DNA of 64,000 bases from Azospirillum sp. TSH100. GTDB lineage: Bacteria; Pseudomonadota; Alphaproteobacteria; Azospirillales; Azospirillaceae. The notes under the pieces were generated by a model, which was given only the letters and a program-made list of their open reading frames with translations, did not search any database and was not told the origin of the DNA. Location of the stretch: contig NZ_CP039637.1 in the NCBI RefSeq assembly GCF_004923295.1, positions 744,001 to 808,000 on the forward strand, written 5' to 3'. Shown here one piece after another: positions 34,611 to 41,957 of this stretch. A program made the position numbers and the translations under genes. The stretch's first letter is position 1. Every line of letters begins with the position of its first letter.

Positions 34611-34893
34611 GAAACTTGTCTTTCTTCGTCAAATGAAGCGTCAGCATTCTGACCATCTGAGGGCCGGTTATGGCTCCGGCGCGCTTCAGCGCCACCAGCA
34701 GGTCGTTGGTATCGTCATGTATGACTGGGTCGCCGGAAATCTGCGTCACGTTGTCCGCCCATGCGTCGGCATAGGTCCGTTTGTAGGAAACGCCATGCTG
34801 CTTGGCGATCCGGGTGGCGATCGCCCGGACGCTGCGGGGTTCCCCCCTGGTCTTGCCGACCGCCAGTTTGTTGACCCTCACCATATATTTCAT
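34585..34893 (-). CDS. Small basic protein translationally coupled to fic
   Basis: 102 residues, basic, mostly helical, starting MKYMVRVNKLAVGKTRGEPRS and ending RVRSLRRL. Its 3' end overlaps the fic start by 26 nt, so it is translated with fic and may be its partner or antitoxin. It contains only one glutamate and no [S/T]xxxE[G/N] inhibitory motif, unlike VbhA-type antitoxins. No family was recognised with confidence. Confidence 0.65.
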   Translation of the reverse strand: MKYMVRVNKLAVGKTRGEPRSVRAIATRIAKQHGVSYKRTYADAWADNVTQISGDPVIHDDTNDLLVALKRAGAITGPQMVRMLTLHLTKKDKFRVRSLRRL

Positions 34894-35011
34894 AATGCTG
34901 TTCCACCCCGCAAGCTGACTTGGATTGTGGTATTGCGGTCTGGATTGTCAATGGCTTCGCGGGGTTGCCGACGGTGCGTTCCCTCGCGCCGGGAGGAGGG
35001 TGGCCGTGCTC

Positions 35012-36097
35012 CTAACCATGGGCGGCGAAGTCCGCCGTCCGCTCGACGAGGTCGTCCAGATTGCGGCGGAACTGCTCCAGCGCAAAGCCGGTGCCGAACA
35101 TCCGCCACAGCCAGTCGGTGGACAGGTCACGCGTCCGCCGTTCGGCGCGGGTGCGGTCGATGGCGGCGCGGTAGGCCGCCAGCGCATCGGCAAGCGCAGT
35201 GGAGCGGTCAGGCGGCCGACCGGCGGTCAATGCATTGGCCAGACCACGCAGAGTGGCCGCCCCCGCCACGGCGACCGGAGTCCAGTCGGGGCAGACATCG
35301 CGGTCGGCGATGTCCTGTCGCGGCTCCCCCGCCGCGCGGCGCAGCATCACCACGTCATGCCGCAGCCGCATCAGCGTGCGCAGCAGCGGATCGGGATCGG
35401 GCATGTCGGCCAGCCGGCTCCGCCGCTCCCGCGCCGCCTCGCCCACCAGGGTTTCCAGCCGGGCGAGGGCTTGCCGGGTGCGCAGCACCAGCCGGCTCAT
35501 GGCGGCCTGCGACGCGTCGTCGGCCACGGCCAGCGTATCAAGCTGGTCAGCCATCAGCCGTGCCGCCTCCGCCGCCGTGTCCAGCACGGAGCGCGAGGCG
35601 CGGGCCGGCACCACCAGAAGCGACACCAGGATGCCGACGATGCAGCCGAGACCCACCTCCAGCATGCGGTCGGTGGCGAAGCTGAGCGGACCGAGGCTGG
35701 CCCCGGCGCTGCCCAGCAGCACGATGATCGCGGTGATCGGCGCAATGCGGAATCCGGCCGACTTGGCGGCCAGATAGGACAGCGGCGCAACCGCCGCCAG
35801 CAGCGCCACGGCCCGCGTCAGCCCGTCCGTGTGCGGGATCAGCATGGCGATCACCCCGCCATAGGCGACACCGACCAGAGAGCCGACGAAACGGTCGAGC
35901 GCCGCCTTCAGCGAACCGCCCACATTGCTTTGGGTGACGATCAGCGCCGTGATCACGGCCCAGAACCCCTGCGGCAGGCCCAGCAGCTCGGCCAGCGCGA
36001 AAGTCGCCAGGGTGGAGGCGGTCATCCGCAAGGCATGCACCAGCTTGGACCGGTTCCGCGCCATCCATGCCGCCGGCACGCTCCACCATCCGCTCAT
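35012..36097 (-). CDS. FUSC-family membrane protein (half-size)
   Basis: 361 residues. The N-terminal half has about six helices (ATFALAELLGLPQGFWAVITALIV; GSLVGVAYGGVIAMLI; the family-typical DRFVGSLVG), followed by a cytoplasmic helical region of about 180 residues. FUSC proteins are relatives of aromatic-acid exporter AaeB and fusaric acid resistance proteins; full AaeB-like proteins are about twice as long. Its start overlaps the stop of the caspase-like gene by 4 nt, so the two are co-translated. Confidence 0.85.
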   Translation of the reverse strand: MSGWWSVPAAWMARNRSKLVHALRMTASTLATFALAELLGLPQGFWAVITALIVTQSNVGGSLKAALDRFVGSLVGVAYGGVIAMLIPHTDGLTRAVALLAAVAPLSYLAAKSAGFRIAPITAIIVLLGSAGASLGPLSFATDRMLEVGLGCIVGILVSLLVVPARASRSVLDTAAEAARLMADQLDTLAVADDASQAAMSRLVLRTRQALARLETLVGEAARERRSRLADMPDPDPLLRTLMRLRHDVVMLRRAAGEPRQDIADRDVCPDWTPVAVAGAATLRGLANALTAGRPPDRSTALADALAAYRAAIDRTRAERRTRDLSTDWLWRMFGTGFALEQFRRNLDDLVERTADFAAHG

Positions 36098-37788
36098 TCC
36101 TCTTCCTCGTCCTCCTCCTCGTCCGGCGCTTCGTCAAAGACGATCCTGTCGCCGACGGCGTAGAGCATGCAATCGTGGTTGCCGCCGGATTGTTCGCAGC
36201 GTTCCAGCGCGGCCTGCTTCGCCTCTTCCTCGCTGTCGCGATCCCAGACGGTGGCCCAGCGGCCGGCCAGCGTCACCGCCAGAGCCTTGTGGCCGGGATT
36301 GCGCTGGTAATTCACCATGCCGACCTTGCGCGTGTGATCGCTGACGAAGGGCACACGCGCCGGATCGAAGCGGCCGCTCCCCAGGATTTCCACCGGCATC
36401 GGGGTGAAGCCCTTGGCCTCCATCACCACGGCGTCGTCGACCGCATAAAGGGTGCAGGGTTCCTCCGCCCGATACTGGCAATATTGCAGGGCGCTGCGCT
36501 TGACGTCGTCCCCGGTCCGGCTGTTCGACTTGTTGGAGAAGTAGGCGTAGTTGCCCTTGGTCGAGATCGCCAGCGCCTTGGGCGACGGCAGTCCCGCATA
36601 CATCGCCAGCGTCTGCCGCGACTTGGCGCTGAGATAGGGGATCGCCGACACATCCAGCGGCCGGACCGGCGGAGCGGCCGGAGCCGGAGTGGCCGTGGGG
36701 GCGGCGGGGGCGGGCGGCAGAGTTGGAACGGGGGCCGGAACTGGAACCGGTGGTGCGGCCAGTGCGGCGACAGAGAGCTGGGCTCGCTCGGGCGGCACCG
36801 TCCCGCCCAACTCCGCGACGCGCGCCTCGGCGATGGGAGCGAAGGTGCCCTGCGGGAACTGTTTCAGATAGGCCTCGAACAGGCCGCGGTTGGAACTGCC
36901 CTTGATGCTGTCCCAGAACAGCGTTTCCTTGTCGGCGCCCGCGGCCGTCGCGGCGGGTGCCGCATCGGCGGGCGGCGCCATCACCACGGTGGTCGGACCA
37001 AGGAAATAGAAGCGTCCCTCGATGGGCGAGGCCGACACCCAGGGCTGCTGCACGCCGCCGGAATTGCGCTTCACCGTGATCCCGACATCGTTGAAGACGT
37101 CGAAAACCGTCTCGCCCGGCTTCAGAATCGCCTTCGACAGCGCCTCGGTATAGGGGCTGTTGGCCCCCGCGCCGTCGGCCGCCACCGCCCCCGGCTGGGT
37201 CGCATAGGCGATGATGGTGCCGGCCGGCGCCTGCATCTGCGCCAGACCGGGCGAGGCGGCACGCATGCCGCGCCCACCGAAGGGGTTGTTGCGGCAGGCG
37301 TCCAGGATGACGATGTTCAACCGGCTTTCCGCCAGCGCCATCTCGTCCAGCACCATGGCGATGTCGATCAGTTCGTAGCGGACATCCGCCTCCTTCTCCA
37401 GATTGGCGGAGACCGGCAGCAGGTAGTTGGTGCCCCTGGCCTGCATGCCGTGTCCGGCATAGAAGAACAGCCCGACATCGGCCCCGGCCAGCTTGGCGCC
37501 GAAGCTGCGGATCACCCGTTCCGTCCCGGCACGGTCGAGGTCCAGCTGCGGCGCCCCGCCGATCAGCTCGAACCCGGCGGCACGCAGGGAGTCCGCCATC
37601 GCCTTGGCGTCGTTGGTCGGGTTGGGCAGCCGCGGCGCATACTGATAGGCGCTGTTGCCCATCACCAGCGCCACGCGCCGTTCCGCAGCGGCCTCTCCCG
37701 CCCCCGCCACCCAGACGAAAAGCGACAGGGTGAGCGCGACGGTGCGTCCCAGGAAATTCACGGCGACAGTCCTTCGGGTCGAAAGCAT
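36094..37788 (-). CDS. Secreted caspase-like (C14) protein with two C-terminal DUF4189-like repeats
   Basis: 564 residues from the ATG at 37788. A signal peptide (TVALTLSLFVWVAGAGEAAA) precedes the caspase fold beginning ERRVALVMGNSAYQ. The His-Cys dyad is intact: H113 in FFYAGHGMQ and C165 in VILDACRNNPF. A Pro/Ala-rich linker (about 340-390) leads to two tandem repeats with a stress-response-like pattern (ALAISTKGNYAYF... QYCQYRAEEPCTLYAVDD and ALAVTLAGRWATVWD... RCEQSGGNHDCMLYAVGD). The tail is a run of Glu/Asp. Bacterial metacaspases cleave after basic residues. It is exported, so it probably acts in the periplasm. Confidence 0.88.
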   Translation of the reverse strand: MLSTRRTVAVNFLGRTVALTLSLFVWVAGAGEAAAERRVALVMGNSAYQYAPRLPNPTNDAKAMADSLRAAGFELIGGAPQLDLDRAGTERVIRSFGAKLAGADVGLFFYAGHGMQARGTNYLLPVSANLEKEADVRYELIDIAMVLDEMALAESRLNIVILDACRNNPFGGRGMRAASPGLAQMQAPAGTIIAYATQPGAVAADGAGANSPYTEALSKAILKPGETVFDVFNDVGITVKRNSGGVQQPWVSASPIEGRFYFLGPTTVVMAPPADAAPAATAAGADKETLFWDSIKGSSNRGLFEAYLKQFPQGTFAPIAEARVAELGGTVPPERAQLSVAALAAPPVPVPAPVPTLPPAPAAPTATPAPAAPPVRPLDVSAIPYLSAKSRQTLAMYAGLPSPKALAISTKGNYAYFSNKSNSRTGDDVKRSALQYCQYRAEEPCTLYAVDDAVVMEAKGFTPMPVEILGSGRFDPARVPFVSDHTRKVGMVNYQRNPGHKALAVTLAGRWATVWDRDSEEEAKQAALERCEQSGGNHDCMLYAVGDRIVFDEAPDEEEDEEEE

Positions 37789-37867
37789 CACGGCCACTCT
37801 GCCCAGGCAACGCCTGCGCTTGCAAGCACCGGCGACGATCCCGACGCGACAGCTTTGCAAATGGCCG

Positions 37868-37884
37868 TTCACATCGGTTGTGAA
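37868..37884. promoter_or_regulatory. Inverted repeat in the gap between caspase-like and asparaginase genes
   Basis: TTCACA-N5-TGTGAA in the 200-nt divergent gap, 80 nt before the caspase-like start and 104 nt before the asparaginase start. It may be shared by both promoters. The half-sites recall Crp-type half-sites in reversed order, so no factor is proposed. Confidence 0.35.
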
Positions 37885-37988
37885 AGTCGTTCATGACGCT
37901 GACTAAGGGCATTCATTGCAATCGCCCAGACTGAGCACACCCGCAGGCCGGCAGGAGCCGGTCAAGAAAATCGCCCGATGGCCGGCCA

Positions 37989-39125
37989 ATGTCGGCCAAA
38001 AAATCGCACTGGGAGTGGAACGCCGTGCTCAAGACCGCCACCAAATCCATGGCCCGCACCGTGGCCGCCGCCGGGCTCACCGCCCTGCTGATGACCGGAA
38101 GTGCCGCTTTCGTCCCCGCCTTCGCCGATGACGGCCTGCCCAACGTCACCATCCTGGCGACCGGCGGCACCATCGCCGGCACCGGCGCCACCAGCACCAC
38201 CACCGTCGGCTACACCGCCGCCAAGGTCGGCGTGGAGAAGCTGATCGAAGCGGTGCCGGAACTGAAGAAGGTCGCCAACGTCAAGGGCGAGCAGGTCTTC
38301 CAGATCGCCAGCGAGAACATGACCAACGACCATTGGCTGAAGCTGGCCAAGCGGGTCAACGAACTGCTCGCGCAGAAGGACGTCGACGGCATCGTCATCA
38401 CCCACGGCACCGACACCATCGAGGAAACCGCCTATTTCCTCAACCTGACGGTCAAGAGCACCAAGCCGGTGGTGATCGTCGGCGCCATGCGCCCGTCCAC
38501 CGCCATCAGCGCCGACGGCCCGGTCAACCTCTACAACGCGGTCACGCTGGCGGGCTCCAAGGACGCCGTCGGCAAGGGCGTGCTGGTCTCGCTCAACGAC
38601 CAGATCAACGCCGGCCGTGACGTGACCAAGACCAACACCTCGACCGCCGACACCTTCCGCACGCCGGAACTGGGCTTCCTCGGCTACATGCAGGACAACA
38701 AGGCGCATTTCTACCGGCAGGTCGTGCGCAAGCACACGGCGGAGGCGGAGTTCGACATCTCCAAGCTCGACAGCCTGCCGCAGGTCGACATCGTCTATGG
38801 CTATGCCAACAACAACCGCACGGCGCTCGACGCCCTGGTGAAAGCGGGGGCCAAGGGCATCATCCATGCCGGCGTCGGCGACGGCAGCCTGTCCAACGCG
38901 ATGAAGCCCGGCCTGGTCGACGCCCGCAAGCAGGGCGTCATCATCGTCCGCTCGTCCCGCGTCGGCAACGGCATCGTCGCGCGCAACGGCGAGGCAAACG
39001 ACGACGAGCTGGATTTCGTCGCCAGTGACACCCTCAACCCGCAGAAGGCCCGCATCCTGCTGATGCTGGCGCTGACCAAGACGACCGACACCAAGGCCAT
39101 TCAGAAGATGTTCTACACCTACTGA
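37989..39125 (+). CDS. ansB: Type II (periplasmic) L-asparaginase
   Basis: 378 residues. A signal peptide ends near FAD-DG, so the enzyme is exported. The catalytic motifs are ILATGGTIAGTG (nucleophile Thr) and VITHGTDTIEETAYFL (second Thr, Asp, Lys region), plus GAMRPSTAISADGP. It hydrolyses asparagine, and often glutamine, to the acid and ammonia in the periplasm. Length matches type II enzymes. Divergent from the caspase-like gene. Confidence 0.94.
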   Translation: MSAKKSHWEWNAVLKTATKSMARTVAAAGLTALLMTGSAAFVPAFADDGLPNVTILATGGTIAGTGATSTTTVGYTAAKVGVEKLIEAVPELKKVANVKGEQVFQIASENMTNDHWLKLAKRVNELLAQKDVDGIVITHGTDTIEETAYFLNLTVKSTKPVVIVGAMRPSTAISADGPVNLYNAVTLAGSKDAVGKGVLVSLNDQINAGRDVTKTNTSTADTFRTPELGFLGYMQDNKAHFYRQVVRKHTAEAEFDISKLDSLPQVDIVYGYANNNRTALDALVKAGAKGIIHAGVGDGSLSNAMKPGLVDARKQGVIIVRSSRVGNGIVARNGEANDDELDFVASDTLNPQKARILLMLALTKTTDTKAIQKMFYTY

Positions 39126-39313
39126 TCCGGTACCGGAGGGGGGCGCCCACGATTCCCGGCCGTCCCCTCCCCTTCCGCTCGGAGTCCGACCTCGACATTT
39201 GCGCCGTTGACCGAAGACCGTCACTCGGTCTGGATAGGCCGCCTCAGACGATATTCCGTGCCCTGGCACAGGCCATGGCCTGAATATCGATTGCGGAGAC
39301 CGGGAAAGCGACA

Positions 39314-40042
39314 ATGTTCGTCAGGCGGATTTTTGAGCATTACATGCCGCGACTGGCGGCCTGCGGAACGGGACGGCGGTGCCACAGCGCAGCCGTCCCG
39401 CTTTTATTGGTCACGGTCCGAGTTGGACTGGCCGGAGTTGGGCTGGCAGGAGTTGGGCTGGCAGGAGTTGGATTGGCCGGCTGCTCCACCTCGCACGTCA
39501 CCACCCCGGCCCGTTCGGCCACGGAACAGCTGCTGATTTCCACCGCGGCCGATCAGGCGGCGGAGCGTCTGGCCGGCCGGTTGGCGGTGGAGGGCAGCGT
39601 CTATGTCGATGCCGCCGGGGTCGAGGGCTACGACACCAAATACGCCGTCTCGTCCGTCCGCGACGCCCTGCTGCGCCATGGCGCCGCCATGGCGGAAAGC
39701 CGCGACAAGGCGGCGACCGTCGTGGAATTGCGGGTCGGCGCCCTGTCGGTTGACAACGAAAGCTCGCTGCTCGGCATTCCCAGCATCGACATTCCGCTGC
39801 CGGTCAGCGGCACCTCCTCCACGCCGGAGATCCCGCTGTTCAAGAAGGAACTGACGCAGGGCGTCGCCAAGATCGCCGCCACCGCCTACGATAAGACCTC
39901 CGGCAGGCTGGTATCGTCCAGCGGGCCGCAATATGGCTTTTCCAATCGGGCGGAATGGGTGCTTCTGCTGATGCTGAGCTGGGATACCAACGACCTGCTG
40001 CCGCCGGATAGCCGGCCCGATCCGAAGCCGTGGGACGGCTGA
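39314..40042 (+). CDS. Putative outer-envelope lipoprotein with repeat-bearing signal peptide
   Basis: 242 residues. The signal peptide contains four copies of the five-residue unit VGLAG/VGLAG-like (about 37-56) and ends in the lipobox L-A-G-C57, giving a mature lipoprotein starting CSTSH. The mature part is soluble with mixed helix/strand, including LLISTAADQAAERLAGRL and a C-terminal aromatic tail. I could not assign a function. An inner ATG at codon 11 is a possible alternative start. Confidence 0.72.
   Translation: MFVRRIFEHYMPRLAACGTGRRCHSAAVPLLLVTVRVGLAGVGLAGVGLAGVGLAGCSTSHVTTPARSATEQLLISTAADQAAERLAGRLAVEGSVYVDAAGVEGYDTKYAVSSVRDALLRHGAAMAESRDKAATVVELRVGALSVDNESSLLGIPSIDIPLPVSGTSSTPEIPLFKKELTQGVAKIAATAYDKTSGRLVSSSGPQYGFSNRAEWVLLLMLSWDTNDLLPPDSRPDPKPWDG
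39420..39479 (+). repeat. 4 x 15-bp tandem repeat in the lipoprotein signal peptide
   Basis: Four units of GAGTTGGRYTGGCMG follow each other without spacer; units 2 and 3 are identical, units 1 and 4 differ by one to two bases. Each unit is five codons, so gain or loss of a copy keeps frame but changes the hydrophobic core length. Confidence 0.9.
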
Positions 40043-40060
40043 ACCGGAGGAACCAAGCGA

Positions 40061-40498
40061 ATGAGCGATGGCCTGTTTCCGACCTGGATGCTGTGGGCGC
40101 TGTTGTCGGCCGGATTCGCGGCGCTGACCGCGATCTTCGCCAAGGTCGGCGTCGAAGGTGTGGGTTCCGATATCGCGACGCTGATCCGCACCGTGGTCAT
40201 CCTCATGATGCTGATCGGCATCGTCGTCGCCTCGGGCCAGTCGTTGTCGCCATCGGCGGTGTCGGGTCGGACATGGCTGTTCCTCATCCTGTCCGGCCTC
40301 GCCACCGGGGCGTCGTGGCTGTGCTATTTCCGCGCGCTGAAGCTCGGTCCGGCCTCGCAGGTGGCGCCGGTCGACAAGCTCAGCGTCGTGCTGGTCGCGC
40401 TGTTCGGCGTCCTGTTCCTGGGCGAGAATCTGTCGGCACCGAACTGGCTCGGCGTCATGCTGATCGCCGCCGGGGTCATCCTGCTGGCCTTCAAGTGA
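40061..40498 (+). CDS. Small single-domain EamA-family membrane protein
   Basis: 145 residues with five helices, equal to one EamA repeat rather than the usual two. Visible segments: WMLWALLSAGFAALTAIFAKVG, the core SWLCYFRALKLGPASQVAPVDKLSVVLVALFGVLFL and the final VMLIAAGVILLAF. Half-size DMT proteins of this length are a known group and act as dimers. It starts 18 nt after the lipoprotein gene and may be co-transcribed with it. Confidence 0.88.
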   Translation: MSDGLFPTWMLWALLSAGFAALTAIFAKVGVEGVGSDIATLIRTVVILMMLIGIVVASGQSLSPSAVSGRTWLFLILSGLATGASWLCYFRALKLGPASQVAPVDKLSVVLVALFGVLFLGENLSAPNWLGVMLIAAGVILLAFK

Positions 40499-40717
40499 AG
40501 ATCGGGTGGATGCTCGCCGAGGCCGCAGGCAATAAAGGGGCAAGGTCACCGTTTGCCAGATCGGCGTCTTCGCCCCCCCGAACCGATTGACATAGGGGGC
40601 GGCCCATGAAGGTCGTGCCGGGAGCCTCCGCTTCAATCTTGGCGTATCGCATAAACAGGACTTAGCCGCTTCAACTCGAATGGACTGGATGTGGCGGAGT
40701 GGATTGCGCGCCCAATG

Positions 40718-41086
40718 CTACTTGGCCAGCGTCAGGATGATCCATGGCACCATGAACGCACCGAGGATGAAGCTGATCAGCGGATGCTCCCGCGTGAAAT
40801 TGGCACGGTACCAGAGTGTCGCGATGAATCCGCTGACAAGTAAAGCCGGTATTTCCGCGTTGTGAACTGCGTATCTCACCTGCAGAGTCGTGGAGATCAC
40901 CGCCCCGACAGATGCCATGATCATCGCCCAAGCCGGCACATGCAGAATAAACCAAAGCCCTCGGCCACGCGCGGTGCTGGCAATCAACCGTCGGGCGGCG
41001 TCTTCGCCCTGGGCCCTGGATCTTTCCTCCAAATGGTCGTTCAGCTTCTGACCAGCTCGCTCCAAGTCCTTGAGGCTATAGCCCAT
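40718..41086 (-). CDS. Small membrane protein of unknown function
   Basis: 122 residues: an amphipathic N-terminal region (YSLKDLERAGQKLNDHLEERSRAQG) and about three helices (FILHVPAWAMIMASVGAVIS; IPALLVSGFIATLWY; FILGAFMVPWIILTLA). The start at 41086 opens a reading frame in a stretch with lower GC content than its surroundings. No family was recognised. Confidence 0.6.
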   Translation of the reverse strand: MGYSLKDLERAGQKLNDHLEERSRAQGEDAARRLIASTARGRGLWFILHVPAWAMIMASVGAVISTTLQVRYAVHNAEIPALLVSGFIATLWYRANFTREHPLISFILGAFMVPWIILTLAK

Positions 41087-41195
41087 CGCCCATACCTCGC
41101 ATAATGCGCAACCATCAAAGGCAGGATGCCTTGCCGTTCCACACCCTGCCTTCGACCACTCCGGTCAGCCATTCAGCACCAGCTGGACGGCAACT

Positions 41196-41432
41196 CTATC
41201 TTCTTGTGTGCTGAGAAGGACCAGCTCTGAAATATGCGCATACAGTATTTGCGTATACATCAATATTATGCCGTCCATATCCGTAATAACGGCTTCCGCC
41301 TCCCTCGGCGCGATACGAACAATTCTCGCATCTTTCATAGGAGGAATTTGCGTAGGCAACACCAAATCTTTCCATTCTTTGCTCCCTCTTTTCGGAGGTT
41401 GCCACATCCCAAAAATCGCCGAACAATCCCAT
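41196..41432 (-). CDS. Small Cys/Tyr-rich soluble protein of unknown function
   Basis: 78 residues from the ATG at 41432. The call rests on a near-perfect ribosome-binding site (AAGGAGAG, 6-7 nt upstream) and on a structured sequence: start MGLFGDFWDVATSEKREQ, then CENCSY and a Tyr/Gly-rich RYYGYGRHNIDVYANTVCAYF. Three cysteines could bind a metal. The overlapping frame 41165-41407 has no such ribosome-binding site. Confidence 0.6.
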   Translation of the reverse strand: MGLFGDFWDVATSEKREQRMERFGVAYANSSYERCENCSYRAEGGGSRYYGYGRHNIDVYANTVCAYFRAGPSQHTRR

Positions 41433-41957
41433 AATCACTCTCCTTTTTAAGATTCCAGAGAGATCAGGAGCATTTTTAAAACGCAGAAATAGAGCATATA
41501 AAAAATTATAGGTAGCGCATTTTCCGAGAAAATACAAGTTTTTTGAGATGTTTGCAGGGCCATTTCTCATAGAATGCGTGGGTGCAGATTGTGACCAAGC
41601 CGCAACCATACGGATCAATGAGATTTCACATTGATCTTGAGAAAGGATCTCCTGTGGAGTGTGGCCTTGCGCGGATTCCGATAGAGGGAAATCCCTCCAA
41701 CCCTTTCTCAGAGAATAAAAAAATAACCCAACAGGTTCCCCCTCGTCACGCCGCGGCCAGACGACATCGGTGCCGGAACGGCCATCACTTCATGGGATGT
41801 GCGCTGCTGCCATAATAGAAAGCACTGATTTGGCAGGCATGCACGTCTCCCACTCGTCATCCCCGCTAAGGCGAGGATGACGACCGAGAAAGGCTCAGGA
41901 CACGATCCGACGCGGAGCGCTTCAAACGTCAGGCTTCTCTCTTGAACCTACGAATGC
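41433..41957. other. 525-nt AT-richer gap
   Basis: No supported gene. It is clearly lower in GC than the rest of the window, with A/T runs near 41450-41560. A short open frame at 41582-41815 on the plus strand lacks a convincing start site or family. The right end carries the hairpin at 41854-41883 downstream of the chemoreceptor gene. Confidence 0.5.
41854..41883 (-). terminator. Hairpin downstream of the chemoreceptor gene
   Basis: TCGTCATCC (41854-41862) pairs perfectly with GGATGACGA (41875-41883) over a 12-nt loop, 75 nt after the chemoreceptor stop on the minus strand. Its CGTCATCC...GGATGACG arms resemble widespread proteobacterial extragenic palindromes, so it may be a repeat copy acting as terminator. 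Confidence 0.5.

Noticed and set aside
33801..34893. Classical FicT/VbhA-type toxin-antitoxin pair
   Set aside because: The upstream protein lacks the inhibitory [S/T]xxxE[G/N] motif, while the Fic protein itself carries a candidate one, so an antitoxin label is not supported.
39135..39170. GGAGGGG...CCCCTCC as an asparaginase terminator
   Set aside because: Short stem with a long loop and no T-run; could be chance in GC-rich sequence.
41165..41407. 80-residue minus-strand open frame overlapping the small Cys protein
   Set aside because: No ribosome-binding site and no recognisable pattern; the overlapping frame starting at 41432 has both.
41582..41815. 77-residue plus-strand open frame in the AT-richer gap
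   Set aside because: Lacks a convincing start codon and ribosome-binding site, and ends in a low-complexity His/Arg stretch.
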